From: an uncultured Candidatus Saccharibacteria bacterium
GTDB lineage: Bacteria > Patescibacteriota > Saccharimonadia > Saccharimonadales > Saccharimonadaceae
Direction of reading: 5' to 3'
Length of the DNA stretch: 64,000 nucleotides
Assembly (NCBI GenBank): GCA_947304155.1
Contig: CAMZAD010000002.1
Location: 1-64,000 of the forward strand
Positions 16,052 to 25,234 of the stretch are shown here, piece after piece; within the stretch, counting starts at the first letter, position 1, and each line of letters starts with the position of its first letter. Under the pieces are notes generated by a model. It made no database searches. It was not told the DNA's origin and worked only from the letters and a program-made list of their open reading frames with translations. A program made the position numbers and the translations under genes.

Positions 16052-17980
16052 ATGAACGGTGAATCTCTAAAAAGCCAAGAAAACAATCAAGAAGGCTCGT
16101 CAAAATGGGACATGTCTGATGCTCCAGAATTTTCTGAAAAACCATTAGACGTTTCAGTAATTGAAGAATCGCCAAAGGTTGAATTAACCAACTACAATAT
16201 ACGTGATAACGCAAATAACCAAGCCATAAAACCCGAGGTTACAATCGACGGCGAAACTAGGCGTTCTACAAATTTCTTACTTGGCAAGAATAAGAATGGT
16301 TTAAAGATTGAAAATGGAGAATATGTTGAAAAAGAATCTGTCGTTGATGCAATTAAAAGTTATATAGATGCGCAACCAGAGGGAACTCAAGTTGTTAGAA
16401 TCTCTCCAGAAAAAACCTTCGAAACCTCAGAAGAGTTCATGGACGAGCTTATGGAGGCTACTGAACGAGCAAATATTATAAAGACTTCTGAACAAATAAA
16501 ACAGAGAAACGGCGCAGTCTATAGCCACACTAGAATTACATCTCCAGAAACAACGAAAGAAGCTAAAGGTATTTTCTTATTCTCTGGTAAGTCAGAATTT
16601 AAACTCCCAAGCGGCGAATATGTTTCAGCCCGTGTGATTTATGATGCGGCAAAGAATTACATACTTCGCACGCCAATCGAAAAACCAGAACTTCCGCCAG
16701 AAGAACCGACCGAGGAGCCTATTGAAGAACCGATTGACAAACCAACCGAAGAACCGAGGCAACCAATTGAAAAACCAGAAAAACACGAACGTGACACTCA
16801 AAAGGAAAAGTATTTTAAGGTTATTAGGCGCATTAGAAATGCAGCTCCAGCTGTCATCGTTGGTACGGCTCTTGCTACTGCCGCAGTCACCGCGTTAGTT
16901 CTGTTTCCAACTCCAGGCCAAGAAGTTTACGCCTCATCTCGTGAAACAGTCCGCACTGTAGATTACAGTGAATCAGAAAACGCCGACTTTGAATTGTCTC
17001 AAGAACACCAAACCACCGTTTCAGACGAGGAATTAACGGAAGAATCGCTTGAAAGGATGCAAGATACTTTCTTTACGATTGAAACTGGTGATAAGATTAA
17101 TATTCCAGAAGGTGTCGATTATTATCGCTCATCGGATAGTATGTGGCATGACGGCATTAAAGGCACGGTCGGTGAAGGTCTTCGCCAAGCTGGTGAATAT
17201 ACAGCAAATTATTTCAGTGCCGTTACTAAAGATGGTAGAATCGTCGATGTAGCCTTTAAAGAAGGTATGTCTCTTGGCGACTTCCTTGAGGAAGCCTCAA
17301 CTAAAGCTAATGTTCCAAAAGAAGAGCTCCACTTGTTTATGCATATTGATGGACCAACTGCTGGCTGGATGTTAGCAGATGACATTATACATAAGACCGC
17401 AGAAGATGAAGTCTCTAAGATGGACTTAGAAGATAAAATCAGAGTAGACGGCAAAGACCGCTTTGATGGTGCAGTTCGTGACTTTACTGGGGAGGTTAGC
17501 TTCCAGAATAAAAACGGCGAGACTGTTACTGTCCGACTCGTGGACGATAACGGAAATCTTCTCGCAAAAGGCTCAACTGTAGTCGGCTCAGATGGTAAAG
17601 AATATTATATTGAAAATCTCTCTTCTGAAAAAGTTACAACCGCAAACGTGAATATTGGTGAACAAGTTACTAACTATACAGAAACTAAGTTCTCATTGTC
17701 AGACGCTTTAGCGCGTGCAGCGATGGTAGCCGGTGCCGGTCTTCTTGCTGGTGCTCTTGCAGCATTATATAAGAAGAAAGAGAATGTAAAGATGACAATT
17801 CCTGGTATGTATGGTCTCATCGATAGAATAAAAGGCGACTCGGAAGAAAGTTTCTATGCTAAAGCAGAAAAATTATTAGAGGAAAAAGGTCTTGATCACG
17901 CCGGGGTATCTACGGACGATGCTATCGTTAGTGCATGGATTGGCCGCAACCTCACAATTGAAGAAGTTCAACAAATGTAA
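16052..17980 (+). CDS. Large bitopic membrane protein with duplicated N-terminal unit
   Basis: This 642-residue protein is of unknown function. Residues 74-106 and 173-206 are a degenerate tandem unit (FLLGKN...NGEYVEKESVVDAIKSYI and FLFSGK...SGEYVSARVIYDAAKNYI). A Pro/Glu repeat (EEPTEEPIEEPIDKPTEEP, about 216-235) leads to a basic stretch and membrane segment 1 (265-286). The following 270 residues, probably outside, include Asp/Glu-rich beta segments. Membrane segment 2 (ALARAAMVAGAGLLAGALAALY) sits near 550, and the last 60 residues return to the cytoplasm. AAGGA precedes the ATG. It is cotranscribed with the DUF1292-like gene. Confidence 0.75.
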   Translation: MNGESLKSQENNQEGSSKWDMSDAPEFSEKPLDVSVIEESPKVELTNYNIRDNANNQAIKPEVTIDGETRRSTNFLLGKNKNGLKIENGEYVEKESVVDAIKSYIDAQPEGTQVVRISPEKTFETSEEFMDELMEATERANIIKTSEQIKQRNGAVYSHTRITSPETTKEAKGIFLFSGKSEFKLPSGEYVSARVIYDAAKNYILRTPIEKPELPPEEPTEEPIEEPIDKPTEEPRQPIEKPEKHERDTQKEKYFKVIRRIRNAAPAVIVGTALATAAVTALVLFPTPGQEVYASSRETVRTVDYSESENADFELSQEHQTTVSDEELTEESLERMQDTFFTIETGDKINIPEGVDYYRSSDSMWHDGIKGTVGEGLRQAGEYTANYFSAVTKDGRIVDVAFKEGMSLGDFLEEASTKANVPKEELHLFMHIDGPTAGWMLADDIIHKTAEDEVSKMDLEDKIRVDGKDRFDGAVRDFTGEVSFQNKNGETVTVRLVDDNGNLLAKGSTVVGSDGKEYYIENLSSEKVTTANVNIGEQVTNYTETKFSLSDALARAAMVAGAGLLAGALAALYKKKENVKMTIPGMYGLIDRIKGDSEESFYAKAEKLLEEKGLDHAGVSTDDAIVSAWIGRNLTIEEVQQM

Positions 17981-17992
17981 AGAAAGGGAATT

Positions 17993-18235
17993 ATGGAAGG
18001 ATTAATTAATCAAGGTGAATCAGTGACATTAAGTAACGGCAAGGAGTATTTTGCCTTCTCAACTTTAGAGCAAGGTGAAAAAACCTATGTCTTCTTAATG
18101 ACGACAACTCAACCAGTTGAAGTATGCTTTGCGGAACAAAAACTAATCGATGGCCAGCCAAACGTTCGTATCATCGAAGACCGAGATGAAAAAATTGCAG
18201 TCTTGCAACTATTCCAAGCTGCTCATAAAAAATAG
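17993..18235 (+). CDS. DUF1292-like small protein, 80 aa
   Basis: The protein SVTLSNGKEYFAFSTLEQGEKTY... followed by a second beta hairpin and a final ELFQ-like helix (AVLQLFQAAHKK) has the size and strand pattern of DUF1292/YrzB proteins, whose role is unknown. It starts 12 bp after the large membrane protein with AAAGGGA upstream. Its stop codon directly abuts the stop of the convergent nuclease gene, with no base between. The family call rests on pattern only. Confidence 0.6.
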   Translation: MEGLINQGESVTLSNGKEYFAFSTLEQGEKTYVFLMTTTQPVEVCFAEQKLIDGQPNVRIIEDRDEKIAVLQLFQAAHKK

Positions 18236-19051
18236 TTAGATTTCAACCCCAACTGCCCGCTCATCCGGGCAGTTTTTTAAGATATTAACCATCGCATCCT
18301 TCTCGGCCTGCGTCACCCAGAGCGTATATTTGTATTTCACTGAAATTTGTCTCGCTACATATTGGCAACGGAAGCTCTTATTTTTTGGTAGCCAAGTTGC
18401 CGCATCGCCATCAGATTTTTGCTGGTTTGCACTCGAATCTACCGCAATCAAATTCAGTGGGTCTGTCGCCATCGCGAAACGTTCGTCTTTTGTCTTATAT
18501 TGTGCACCTTTTTGCCAAGCATCCGAAAGCGCTACCACATGGTCAATTTGCACACCCTTTGAAATTTGTGTGCGCTCCGTAAATGTTATGAATTGCCCAG
18601 TGTATGGCTCATAAAAACTACCAGAAATCACAGTGCAATTATTTTTCTCATCCAAAACTGCCGTGTCGCCGAAGTCACGCTTCAAAATCCTCTGCCTTAA
18701 ATTACAGCCGTTCTCAATCGGCCAAGAATCATAAAACTCACTGCGCGCATACCCAGTTTTTGGCGCACGACCTTTTACTTCAAGCTTGCCAAGAACGTCT
18801 GTTGCTAGCGGTCTCTTGTCGTTCGGGTCGGAGACTGTCGCGCTGCCACTCTCGCCGCCGCTCTCGCCCGACTCGCCACCATTTTCGGAGCCACCATCAT
18901 CCGACTCGCCCGAATTGCTTGTCTCAGCCTTCGTGTCGTCCGGCTGAAAAATCATCGTATAAGATGCTGGATTTAAGAAAACCAGCGCCAAAGTGGACAA
19001 AATCGCCACCAGACTTGCTATAATTCTACGTTTCTTAAATTTTGTAATCAT
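18236..19051 (-). CDS. Secreted/anchored HNH nuclease (DUF1524, GmrSD-type)
   Basis: This 271-residue protein has an N-terminal signal anchor (RRIIASLVAILSTLALVFLN, 8-27), a Gly/Ser/Glu linker (about 45-72) and a DUF1524-type HNH nuclease domain. The catalytic region is VQIDHVVALSDAWQKGA (His in IDH), then NLIAVDSSANQQKSDGDA with the Asn, and four cysteines that could form outer disulfides. Such exported nucleases are common in Actinobacteria. Outside the cell it would cut environmental or host DNA, feeding uptake by a cell with few nucleotide synthesis genes; that role is inferred. A DsbA-like thiol oxidoreductase is encoded nearby. Confidence 0.85.
   Translation of the reverse strand: MITKFKKRRIIASLVAILSTLALVFLNPASYTMIFQPDDTKAETSNSGESDDGGSENGGESGESGGESGSATVSDPNDKRPLATDVLGKLEVKGRAPKTGYARSEFYDSWPIENGCNLRQRILKRDFGDTAVLDEKNNCTVISGSFYEPYTGQFITFTERTQISKGVQIDHVVALSDAWQKGAQYKTKDERFAMATDPLNLIAVDSSANQQKSDGDAATWLPKNKSFRCQYVARQISVKYKYTLWVTQAEKDAMVNILKNCPDERAVGVEI
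18251..18278 (+). terminator. Terminator nested in the convergent nuclease gene
   Basis: AACTGCCCG / CGGGCAGTT with a 6-nt loop and T6. It serves the plus-strand operon but lies entirely inside the last codons of the minus-strand nuclease. Confidence 0.82.
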
Positions 19052-19069
19052 CCCAACCCTCTAAAAATC

Positions 19070-19717
19070 TTATCTTTTAGCAACTGCCAACATGTCTTTG
19101 TCGGCTGAAAAATCGTCTTCGTCTACGGTACTTAGTAATTTCTCAATCAACATTTTTACAGTTAAAATCCCTACAATCTGCGAGTTGCTGTTTACGACGA
19201 TGAAATAAAATGACTTCGTTCTAAAGAATGCCGCCAGTGCCTCATTCAAAGTGTAATTGTCGCGTAAATAGTAAACCTCTTTATCGACATACGATGCCGC
19301 GCGGTCGGTCTCTTTAATCTCAAGCGAATTCAAAGACGCTGTATGAATAATCCCAGCAATACTGCCATTTACGTCAAGCACAGGGAAATAATCAAACCCA
19401 GATTGATATAATTTATCGAGCGTAATTGGCCCCATAAAATCATTCACATGCACGAAATTCACCTTCTCACGCGGAAGCATAATATCGCGCACTTTTTTAT
19501 CTGGAAAACTCATCGCCGACATTAACCTGTCGCGGTCCGCCTTGGAAAGTACATTTTCTGGCAACTTTTTCAGCGCCCAAACCAAATCCTCTGTCGTTTC
19601 TGGCAGATAGATTTCTGGAATCTCATTTTCATCCTTACGATATTTATCAAATTTCGGTCCGAGCTTTTTTGCGAGCCAAGTCATGAAGCCGCGCCAAATC
19701 TGCTTGAGTTTTTTCAT
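19070..19717 (-). CDS. CBS-pair protein, CorC/CNNM C-terminal type without membrane domain
   Basis: The 215-residue protein has a basic amphipathic N-terminus (KKLKQIWRGFMTWLAKKLG) and two CBS motifs from about residue 72: VRDIMLPREKVNFVHVND, then the GFDYFPVLDVNGSIAGII and SFYFIVVNSNSQIVGILT cores. VRDIM(L/V)PR is the hallmark of the CBS pair that follows the DUF21/CNNM transmembrane domain in magnesium-related proteins, but that domain is absent here. It may bind adenine nucleotides and regulate a partner. GGAGGTAAG lies before the ATG. Confidence 0.82.
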   Translation of the reverse strand: MKKLKQIWRGFMTWLAKKLGPKFDKYRKDENEIPEIYLPETTEDLVWALKKLPENVLSKADRDRLMSAMSFPDKKVRDIMLPREKVNFVHVNDFMGPITLDKLYQSGFDYFPVLDVNGSIAGIIHTASLNSLEIKETDRAASYVDKEVYYLRDNYTLNEALAAFFRTKSFYFIVVNSNSQIVGILTVKMLIEKLLSTVDEDDFSADKDMLAVAKR

Positions 19718-19755
19718 CTTACCTCCGATTTTTCGCCCACTCGCATAAAATGTTG

Positions 19756-19761
19756 TATAAT
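19756..19761 (+). promoter_or_regulatory. -10 box of the DsbA-like gene
   Basis: TATAAT with a leader of about 20 nt ending in AGGAGG. Confidence 0.5.
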
Positions 19762-19788
19762 AAACATTATAACAAAACTAGGAGGAAA

Positions 19789-20490
19789 ATGAAAAAAACT
19801 GCCGGTATTATTATTACGGTTCTTGTCCTTGCCATTTGTGGCCTCGCTGGGTATGCTTATTTCTCGAAAAAAGGCGATTCAGATTCAATAACAAATGAAA
19901 TTGAGCGAAATTTCGTCGCAGCTAGCGATAAAAATGGCCAAATTGAAGACCACTTAATTGGTAATAAAGACGCCAAAGTTAAAATTATTGAATACGCTGA
20001 TTATCAATGTCCAGCTTGCGCTGTCGCATATCCATATATGCACGACGTAATCTTGGAATATGGCGACCAAGTTAGCTTCATTTTCCGTCCCTTTGTCTTG
20101 AGCTATCACGCAAACGGCACCGCCGCTGCTTCTGCTGCTGAGGCTGCTGGTCTCCAGGGCTACTGGGATGAATATTCAATGATTCTCTTTAAGAACCAAA
20201 GCGAATGGGAAGATACTACGGGAACAGAGCGTGATGATTTGCTGGATAAATATTTCAATCAAGCTTCAGATGGTAAGGGTGACCTCGCTAAATTCCGTAG
20301 CGATCTTTCATCTCAAGCTATCAAAGATAAGATTAACTATGACCGCAAACTCGCTAAGAAAGCTGGTCTAACCGCTACTCCATTCATCCGCATCAATGGT
20401 GAAGAATTTGAGTTCACAACCGTCAATGAATCCGAATTTAAGGCCTCATTCCGCGCCCGCATTAACGCTGCTTTGAGAGCTGCAAAATAA
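19789..20490 (+). CDS. Membrane-anchored DsbA-like thiol:disulfide oxidoreductase
   Basis: The 233-residue protein has an N-terminal membrane anchor (about 5-25) and a thioredoxin fold with helical insertion: EYADYQCPACAVAYPY holds the CPAC active site (74-77), and LTATPFIRING carries the cis-proline loop. The CPxC dithiol suggests oxidation or isomerisation of disulfides in exported proteins; cysteine-paired substrates nearby include the HNH nuclease, the HELLH protease and the cutinase. ATG 19789 has AGGAGG just upstream; a longer frame starting at 19750 would span the promoter. The usual partner VKOR or DsbB is not in the window. Confidence 0.9.
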   Translation: MKKTAGIIITVLVLAICGLAGYAYFSKKGDSDSITNEIERNFVAASDKNGQIEDHLIGNKDAKVKIIEYADYQCPACAVAYPYMHDVILEYGDQVSFIFRPFVLSYHANGTAAASAAEAAGLQGYWDEYSMILFKNQSEWEDTTGTERDDLLDKYFNQASDGKGDLAKFRSDLSSQAIKDKINYDRKLAKKAGLTATPFIRINGEEFEFTTVNESEFKASFRARINAALRAAK

Positions 20491-20532
20491 TTTTGCTAAC
20501 AGGGGTGAAAACGCTTCAAAACCGCCCAAGAC

Positions 20533-20561
20533 TTGAATTTTTGGTCAAAATTTGATATAAT
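20533..20561 (+). promoter_or_regulatory. Strong promoter of the structured RNA
   Basis: TTGAAT, 17-bp spacer, TATAAT with TGA upstream. Transcription should start near 20568, at the first base of the closing stem of the RNA. Confidence 0.75.
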
Positions 20562-20567
20562 GAAGAA

Positions 20568-20690
20568 ACGTTGTTCATTTCCCAGAGTAAACTTTTGTCT
20601 AGGTCGATTGGTTCTAATGGATAAAAAGAAAACTACTCAACATGTGGTGGGCTTGAGCGTATGTCTGAAATGACAGTCGCGAACAACGAG
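20568..20690 (+). ncRNA. Unrecognised structured RNA element (candidate riboswitch or ncRNA)
   Basis: An 8-bp closing stem pairs CGTTGTTC (20569-20576) with GAACAACG (20681-20688). Inside lie a CTCAA/TTGAG hairpin (20636-20657) with a G-rich loop, and an adjacent stem GCG..TGTC / GACA..CGC (20657-20680) with a TGAAAT loop; a weaker pairing involves 20582-20603. The element begins at the predicted transcription start and is followed by AGGAG and a 26-codon ORF, then a terminator. No known riboswitch core (TPP, SAM, cobalamin, c-di-GMP, glycine, preQ1), tmRNA, SRP or RNase P feature is seen. It fills most of the 381-bp gap 20491-20871. Confidence 0.6.
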
Positions 20691-20714
20691 ATTAAATAGG
20701 AGTTTAACTTTAAT

Positions 20715-20795
20715 ATGCGTAGACTTAAACGTGATTCATCACGCAAGAAGTCGACACTTCCTCCTGCCCCATGGCAAGAGTTCATCGAATACTAA
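20715..20795 (+). CDS. 26-residue ORF downstream of the structured RNA
   Basis: The ORF encodes MRRLKRDSSRKKSTLPPAPW followed by QEFIEY. The N-terminal half is strongly basic and the C-terminus aromatic/acidic. AGGAG lies 12 nt before the ATG, a long but usable spacing. It is the only reading frame between the RNA element and the terminator 10 bp after its stop, so it is either a leader or effector peptide controlled by the RNA, or part of a longer noncoding RNA. I know no homologue. Confidence 0.45.
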   Translation: MRRLKRDSSRKKSTLPPAPWQEFIEY

Positions 20796-20804
20796 TTCGA
20801 GCTT

Positions 20805-20833
20805 AAATCCCCCCTTTATAAGAGGGGATTTTT
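20805..20833 (+). terminator. Rho-independent terminator
   Basis: AAATCCCC / GGGGATTT stem, about 11-nt loop, T5 run. It separates the RNA/peptide unit from aspS. Confidence 0.85.
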
Positions 20834-20837
20834 GTAG

Positions 20838-20843
20838 TATAAT
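20838..20843 (+). promoter_or_regulatory. -10 box of aspS
   Basis: TATAAT directly after the terminator; expected leader about 22 nt with GAGAG as weak ribosome-binding site. Confidence 0.5.
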
Positions 20844-20871
20844 ATAGTGGTTATAAATTGAGAGAAAAAAT

Positions 20872-22677
20872 ATGAGAGAACTATCACTAGACTTAAAATC
20901 AAAAGTTGGCCAATCAGTCGAGGTAAAAGGCTGGGTCAACTCACGTCGTGACCATGGTGGTTTGATTTTTATCGACCTTCGTGATGAAAAAGGCGTAATC
21001 CAGCTCGTAGTCACTCCAGATACAGCTGAGGCATTTAAACTTGCAGAAACCGTCCGTGACGAATATGTGCTTGCCGCAACCGGTAGCATTCGCGAACGTG
21101 CTCCTGAACTCAAAAATCCAAACATTGAAACCGGCGAAATCGAACTCGTCGTTGACTCTCTCAATCTTTTGAACCGCTCTGAAGCTCTCCCAATCAATAC
21201 TCATGACGATGGTCCAGAATCAAACGAGGACCTTCGCCTTAAGTATCGTTATCTTGATTTGCGTCGCCCATACATGCAAAAAATGATGCGCCGTCGCTCA
21301 GATTTTTATCGTTTCCTTAGAAACTACATGTACGAAAAAGACTTCATTGAAGTCACTACTCCAATTCTCGCAAACAGCTCACCAGAAGGTGCACGCGACT
21401 TCCTTATTCCAAGCCGCCTTCACCCAGGTCAGTTCTACGCACTCCCACAAGCTCCACAACAATTCAAGCAGCTTTTGATGGTTGGTGGCATCCCACGTTA
21501 TTTCCAACTCGCACCATGTTTCCGTGATGAAGACCCTCGTGCAGACCGTCTTTACGGTGACTTCTATCAACTTGATATGGAAATGGCCTTTGTTGAAGAT
21601 GGTGAAACTATCCGCAAAACCATGGAGCCATTAATCAAGAAACTTGCAACCGAGTTCTCAAACAAGAAACTCGTTCTAAAATCAGAACTTGCAAAGAAAT
21701 ATCTCACTGAATCTGACGAACTAATCCCACGCATTCCATACGAAGTTGCTATGAACTCTTATGGTGTAGATAAGCCAGATCTTCGCTATGGTATGGAACT
21801 TATCGACCTTACCGAAGCTTTGAAAGATACCGACTTTAAGGTCTTCCAAAGCCCATGCGTCAAGGCAATCTGTGTTAAGAATGGTTCATCACTCACTCGT
21901 TCACAAATTGATAACTTTACTGAACAAGCTAGAAAACTTGGCGCTGGCGGTCTCGCTTACATCATTTACGAGAATGGCGAAGAAAAAAGCCCAATCGCTA
22001 AATTCTTGAAACCAGAAGAACTCGCAAAAATCAAAGAGTTAACTGGTGCAGAAGACGGTGATGCTGTCTTCTTCGGCGCTGACGACCGTGACAAAGTTAA
22101 CAAAGTCCTAGGTCAACTCCGTATCGCCTTCGCAGACCACTTTGATATTAAGGACGACAACGAAGTTGCGCTCTGTTGGATTGTTGATTTTCCATTCTAT
22201 GAATGGGACGATAAGAACAAGAAACTTGACTTCGGCCACAACCCATTCTCAATGCCAAAAGGCGGCATGGCTGCACTTGAATCTGCTAAAACCAACGAAG
22301 AAAAATTGGCTATCGTTGCAGATCAATATGACATGGTCATGAACGGCTATGAAATCTGTTCTGGCGCCGTCCGCAATCACAACCCAGAAATCATGTATAA
22401 AGTCTTCGATATCCTCGGCTTTGATAAAGAATACGTTGAAGCTCGCTTCAGCGGCATGCTTAATGCTTTCAAATTTGGTGCTCCACCACACGCTGGTTGC
22501 GCCTTCGGTATTGAGCGTATCTTCATGGTCTTAACTGATGCTAAAAACATTCGTGATATCGTCGCCTTCCCTAAGAACGGTTCTGGCGTAGATCTCATGA
22601 TGGGCTCACCAACCCCAGTTGATGGTTATCAACTTGACGAAGCTCACATCGCTGTTGTAAAAGACGACGAAGAATAA
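20872..22677 (+). CDS. aspS: Aspartyl-tRNA synthetase
   Basis: The 601-residue bacterial-type class II synthetase charges tRNA-Asp (and possibly tRNA-Asn). It has the N-terminal OB fold (VKGWVNSRRDHGGLIFIDLRD, 17-37), class II motif 2 (FRDEDPRADR), the GAD insertion domain in the middle, and motif 3 (GFGIER-type, here AFGIERIFMVL) near the end. Length is normal. Whether it is discriminating cannot be decided here, since no asnS or gatCAB is present in the window. Confidence 0.97.
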   Translation: MRELSLDLKSKVGQSVEVKGWVNSRRDHGGLIFIDLRDEKGVIQLVVTPDTAEAFKLAETVRDEYVLAATGSIRERAPELKNPNIETGEIELVVDSLNLLNRSEALPINTHDDGPESNEDLRLKYRYLDLRRPYMQKMMRRRSDFYRFLRNYMYEKDFIEVTTPILANSSPEGARDFLIPSRLHPGQFYALPQAPQQFKQLLMVGGIPRYFQLAPCFRDEDPRADRLYGDFYQLDMEMAFVEDGETIRKTMEPLIKKLATEFSNKKLVLKSELAKKYLTESDELIPRIPYEVAMNSYGVDKPDLRYGMELIDLTEALKDTDFKVFQSPCVKAICVKNGSSLTRSQIDNFTEQARKLGAGGLAYIIYENGEEKSPIAKFLKPEELAKIKELTGAEDGDAVFFGADDRDKVNKVLGQLRIAFADHFDIKDDNEVALCWIVDFPFYEWDDKNKKLDFGHNPFSMPKGGMAALESAKTNEEKLAIVADQYDMVMNGYEICSGAVRNHNPEIMYKVFDILGFDKEYVEARFSGMLNAFKFGAPPHAGCAFGIERIFMVLTDAKNIRDIVAFPKNGSGVDLMMGSPTPVDGYQLDEAHIAVVKDDEE

Positions 22678-22702
22678 TCAAAATCTGGTCAAAAAAGAAA
22701 AA

Positions 22703-22729
22703 TTAGCACTCTACATTGTCAAGTGCTAA
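22703..22729 (+). promoter_or_regulatory. CIRCE operator of clpC (HrcA binding site)
   Basis: TTAGCACTC - 9 bp - AAGTGCTAA matches the CIRCE consensus TTAGCACTC-N9-GAGTGCTAA at 17 of 18 arm positions. It overlaps the clpC promoter, so HrcA bound here should block transcription. hrcA itself is at 61312 under a second CIRCE. Confidence 0.93.
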
Positions 22730-22744
22730 TTTTTGTGCTAATAT
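22716..22744 (+). promoter_or_regulatory. Promoter of the clpC operon, leaderless arrangement
   Basis: TTGTCA, 17-bp spacer, TAATAT with TGC upstream. The -10 ends 6 nt before the ATG at 22751. The -35 lies inside CIRCE. Confidence 0.7.
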
Positions 22745-22750
22745 AGATAT

Positions 22751-25234
22751 ATGCAAGACGACTGGACTGAAATTATGAATAATTTAACGGAGAATGCTCG
22801 TATTGCCCTCCAAAAATCCGATTATTATGCTAAACGCTATAATAAAGGATATGTCAGCACAGAGCATCTTCTTCTTGGCATCCTTGCGCAAGACGTAAGC
22901 ACGGGTGCCCACTTACTTTTGGATGAAGGAATCACTTTAGACCAAGTTGAAAAAGCCCTTGGCGGCGAAGCAACTGACGTTAATGGCAGCGCGATGGCGA
23001 TGATGTCACTTTCTGAAGCTGCAGTTTTGACTTTGCGCATGGCAAACAAAATCGTGCGTGAGCAGGGAATGAAACTGATTGGCACCGAGCATATTTTATA
23101 CTCGCTCATTTCTCAACCGAATTCACGTGCTAGCTTGATTCTTGAAAAACTTGGCGTAGATCTTGATGGTCTCGCTCATAATATTGAAGACCTAATCGAT
23201 CATCAAGCTGAAGACTCAAAAATTGAAGAGAGAAAAGCCGAATTTAAGCGTAAAAATCCATTAAAGTGGCTCAAACGCTATGGCCAAGATTTGACTCAAA
23301 TGGCTCAGGACGGCAAACTCGATACTGTGATTGGTCGCGACCGCGAAATTGAACGCGTCGTAACGGTCCTTTGTCGCCGCACCAAATCAAACCCAGTTTT
23401 GATTGGTGAAGCCGGTGTTGGTAAAACTGCCATTGTTGAAGGTCTCGCCACTCGCATTGCTAAAGATGAAGTTCCAGGCAGCCTAATTGGTAAACGCATT
23501 TATCAAGTTGACCTTAGCTCAGTCGTGGCCGGCACTAAATTCCGTGGTGAATTTGAGGAGAGAATTAAAGGTATTATTGACGAAGCAATGAGCGACAAAA
23601 ATCTCATTCTCTTCATCGATGAGATTCATTTACTTACTGGCGCAGGTTCTGGTGAAGGCTCAATGGATGCCGCAAATATTCTAAAACCAGCTCTCGCGCG
23701 TGGTCAAATCCGCCTTATTGGCGCAACCACCATGGATGAATACCGCAAGTCAATTGAAAAAGACAAAGCTCTTTCTCGTCGTTTCCAAATTGTCCAAGTT
23801 GATGAACCAAGCCCAGCTGTTGCTCTGAAAATCTTAAAAGGCGTAAAGGCTCATTACGAAAAACATCACGGCGTAATTATCCCAGATTCAATTCTTGAAA
23901 CCGCAATCAACATGGCTGGCCGTTACATTAATGACCGCTTCATGCCAGACAAAGTCATCGACGTGATTGACGAAGCTTGTGCAATTGCCAAAGTTTCATC
24001 AGATAAAAAAGGTGGCGGAAAATACAAGAAATTGAAAGTTGAAATTAAGACGCTTGAAGACAAAGTTGAGGAGGCAGCCGACGCTGAAGACTTTGAAAAA
24101 GCTGCAATGTATAAAACTCGCATCGCTCAGCTTGAAAAAGAAGTTCAAAAACTTGAAAAGGCCGGCGCTAAAAATCTTGAAAATCCAAAGCTCAAAGAAG
24201 ATGACCTTGCTACTGCAATTTCACTTAAAACTGGCATTCCAGTTTCAAAAGTTCATGGTTCCGAAAAGACTTTGCTTATGAATCTCGAAGACCGTTTGAA
24301 AGAGGAAATCATCGGTCAAGACGAAGCTGTGGCGGCTGTCTCGAAAGCAATTCGCCGCGGACGTTCAGGCATTTCTGATCCACATCGTCCAATCGGTTCA
24401 TTCCTCTTTATGGGTCCAACCGGCGTTGGTAAAACCGAGCTTGCTCGCGTGATTGCGCGTGAAGTTTTTGGCGGCGACAATGCGCTTATTAAAATCGATA
24501 TGTCCGAATTTGGCGAAAAACACAACGTTTCTCGTCTCGTCGGTGCGCCAGCTGGATATGTTGGTTATGATGATGGTGGAAAACTCACTGAAGCAGTTCG
24601 TCGTCACCCATATTCTGTCGTGCTCTTTGATGAAATTGAAAAGGCACACCCGGACGTCTTTAATATGCTCCTTCAAATTCTTGAAGACGGCATTTTGACT
24701 GATGGCCAGGGCAACAAAGTAAAGTTTAATAACACAGTTGTGATTCTTACTTCAAACCTCGGCGCTTCTGAAATGTATGACGACCAGGAACTAGGTTTCG
24801 CGGTTCGCAACAAAAATGATGAGAAAAAACTAGACGAAGAATATGAAGCCAGTAAAAATGCTGCAATGCATGCTCTAAAAAATACAATGCGTCCAGAACT
24901 AATTAACCGTCTCGACGCAATTGAAGTCTTCCATGCTTTGACTAGAAAACAAGTTGAAAGAATCTTTGATAATTTGATTGAAAATCTTAAAAAGCGCTTG
25001 GCTGAAAAATCAATTGGCTTGAAGCTCACGCCAGAATTAAAAGCATTCTTAATCGAAAAAGGCTACGATCCAAAGAATGGTGCTCGTCCACTTCGCCGCG
25101 CAATTGAAGATAATCTCGAATCAGTTTTGTCTGATGCAATCATCACCGAAGAAGTGAAAAAAGGCGAGATTATTGAGGCATATCTTGGCAAAGATAAAAG
25201 TGTTAAAATCAAGGTTGAAAAGAAAGAAAAATAA
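22751..25234 (+). CDS. clpC: ClpC-type AAA+ unfoldase of the ClpCP protease
   Basis: The 827-residue Hsp100 protein has two Clp_N repeats (about 10-150), AAA+ domain 1 with Walker A GEAGVGKT (219-226), a UVR-type coiled segment ([20 protein letters not shown], near 435) that marks ClpC rather than ClpA/B, AAA+ domain 2 with Walker [10 protein letters not shown], and the small C-terminal D2 domain. The loop DQELGFAV carries the LGF tripeptide used to dock on ClpP. It unfolds damaged or tagged proteins for ClpP, which is encoded two genes downstream. The CIRCE site predicts heat-shock induction through HrcA. Confidence 0.95.
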   Translation: MQDDWTEIMNNLTENARIALQKSDYYAKRYNKGYVSTEHLLLGILAQDVSTGAHLLLDEGITLDQVEKALGGEATDVNGSAMAMMSLSEAAVLTLRMANKIVREQGMKLIGTEHILYSLISQPNSRASLILEKLGVDLDGLAHNIEDLIDHQAEDSKIEERKAEFKRKNPLKWLKRYGQDLTQMAQDGKLDTVIGRDREIERVVTVLCRRTKSNPVLIGEAGVGKTAIVEGLATRIAKDEVPGSLIGKRIYQVDLSSVVAGTKFRGEFEERIKGIIDEAMSDKNLILFIDEIHLLTGAGSGEGSMDAANILKPALARGQIRLIGATTMDEYRKSIEKDKALSRRFQIVQVDEPSPAVALKILKGVKAHYEKHHGVIIPDSILETAINMAGRYINDRFMPDKVIDVIDEACAIAKVSSDKKGGGKYKKLKVEIKTLEDKVEEAADAEDFEKAAMYKTRIAQLEKEVQKLEKAGAKNLENPKLKEDDLATAISLKTGIPVSKVHGSEKTLLMNLEDRLKEEIIGQDEAVAAVSKAIRRGRSGISDPHRPIGSFLFMGPTGVGKTELARVIAREVFGGDNALIKIDMSEFGEKHNVSRLVGAPAGYVGYDDGGKLTEAVRRHPYSVVLFDEIEKAHPDVFNMLLQILEDGILTDGQGNKVKFNNTVVILTSNLGASEMYDDQELGFAVRNKNDEKKLDEEYEASKNAAMHALKNTMRPELINRLDAIEVFHALTRKQVERIFDNLIENLKKRLAEKSIGLKLTPELKAFLIEKGYDPKNGARPLRRAIEDNLESVLSDAIITEEVKKGEIIEAYLGKDKSVKIKVEKKEK

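Noticed and set aside
20568-20833. Considered as tmRNA with a tag reading frame
   Set aside because: There is no tRNA-like acceptor with CCA, no T-arm at the 3' part and no ALAA-like tag end.
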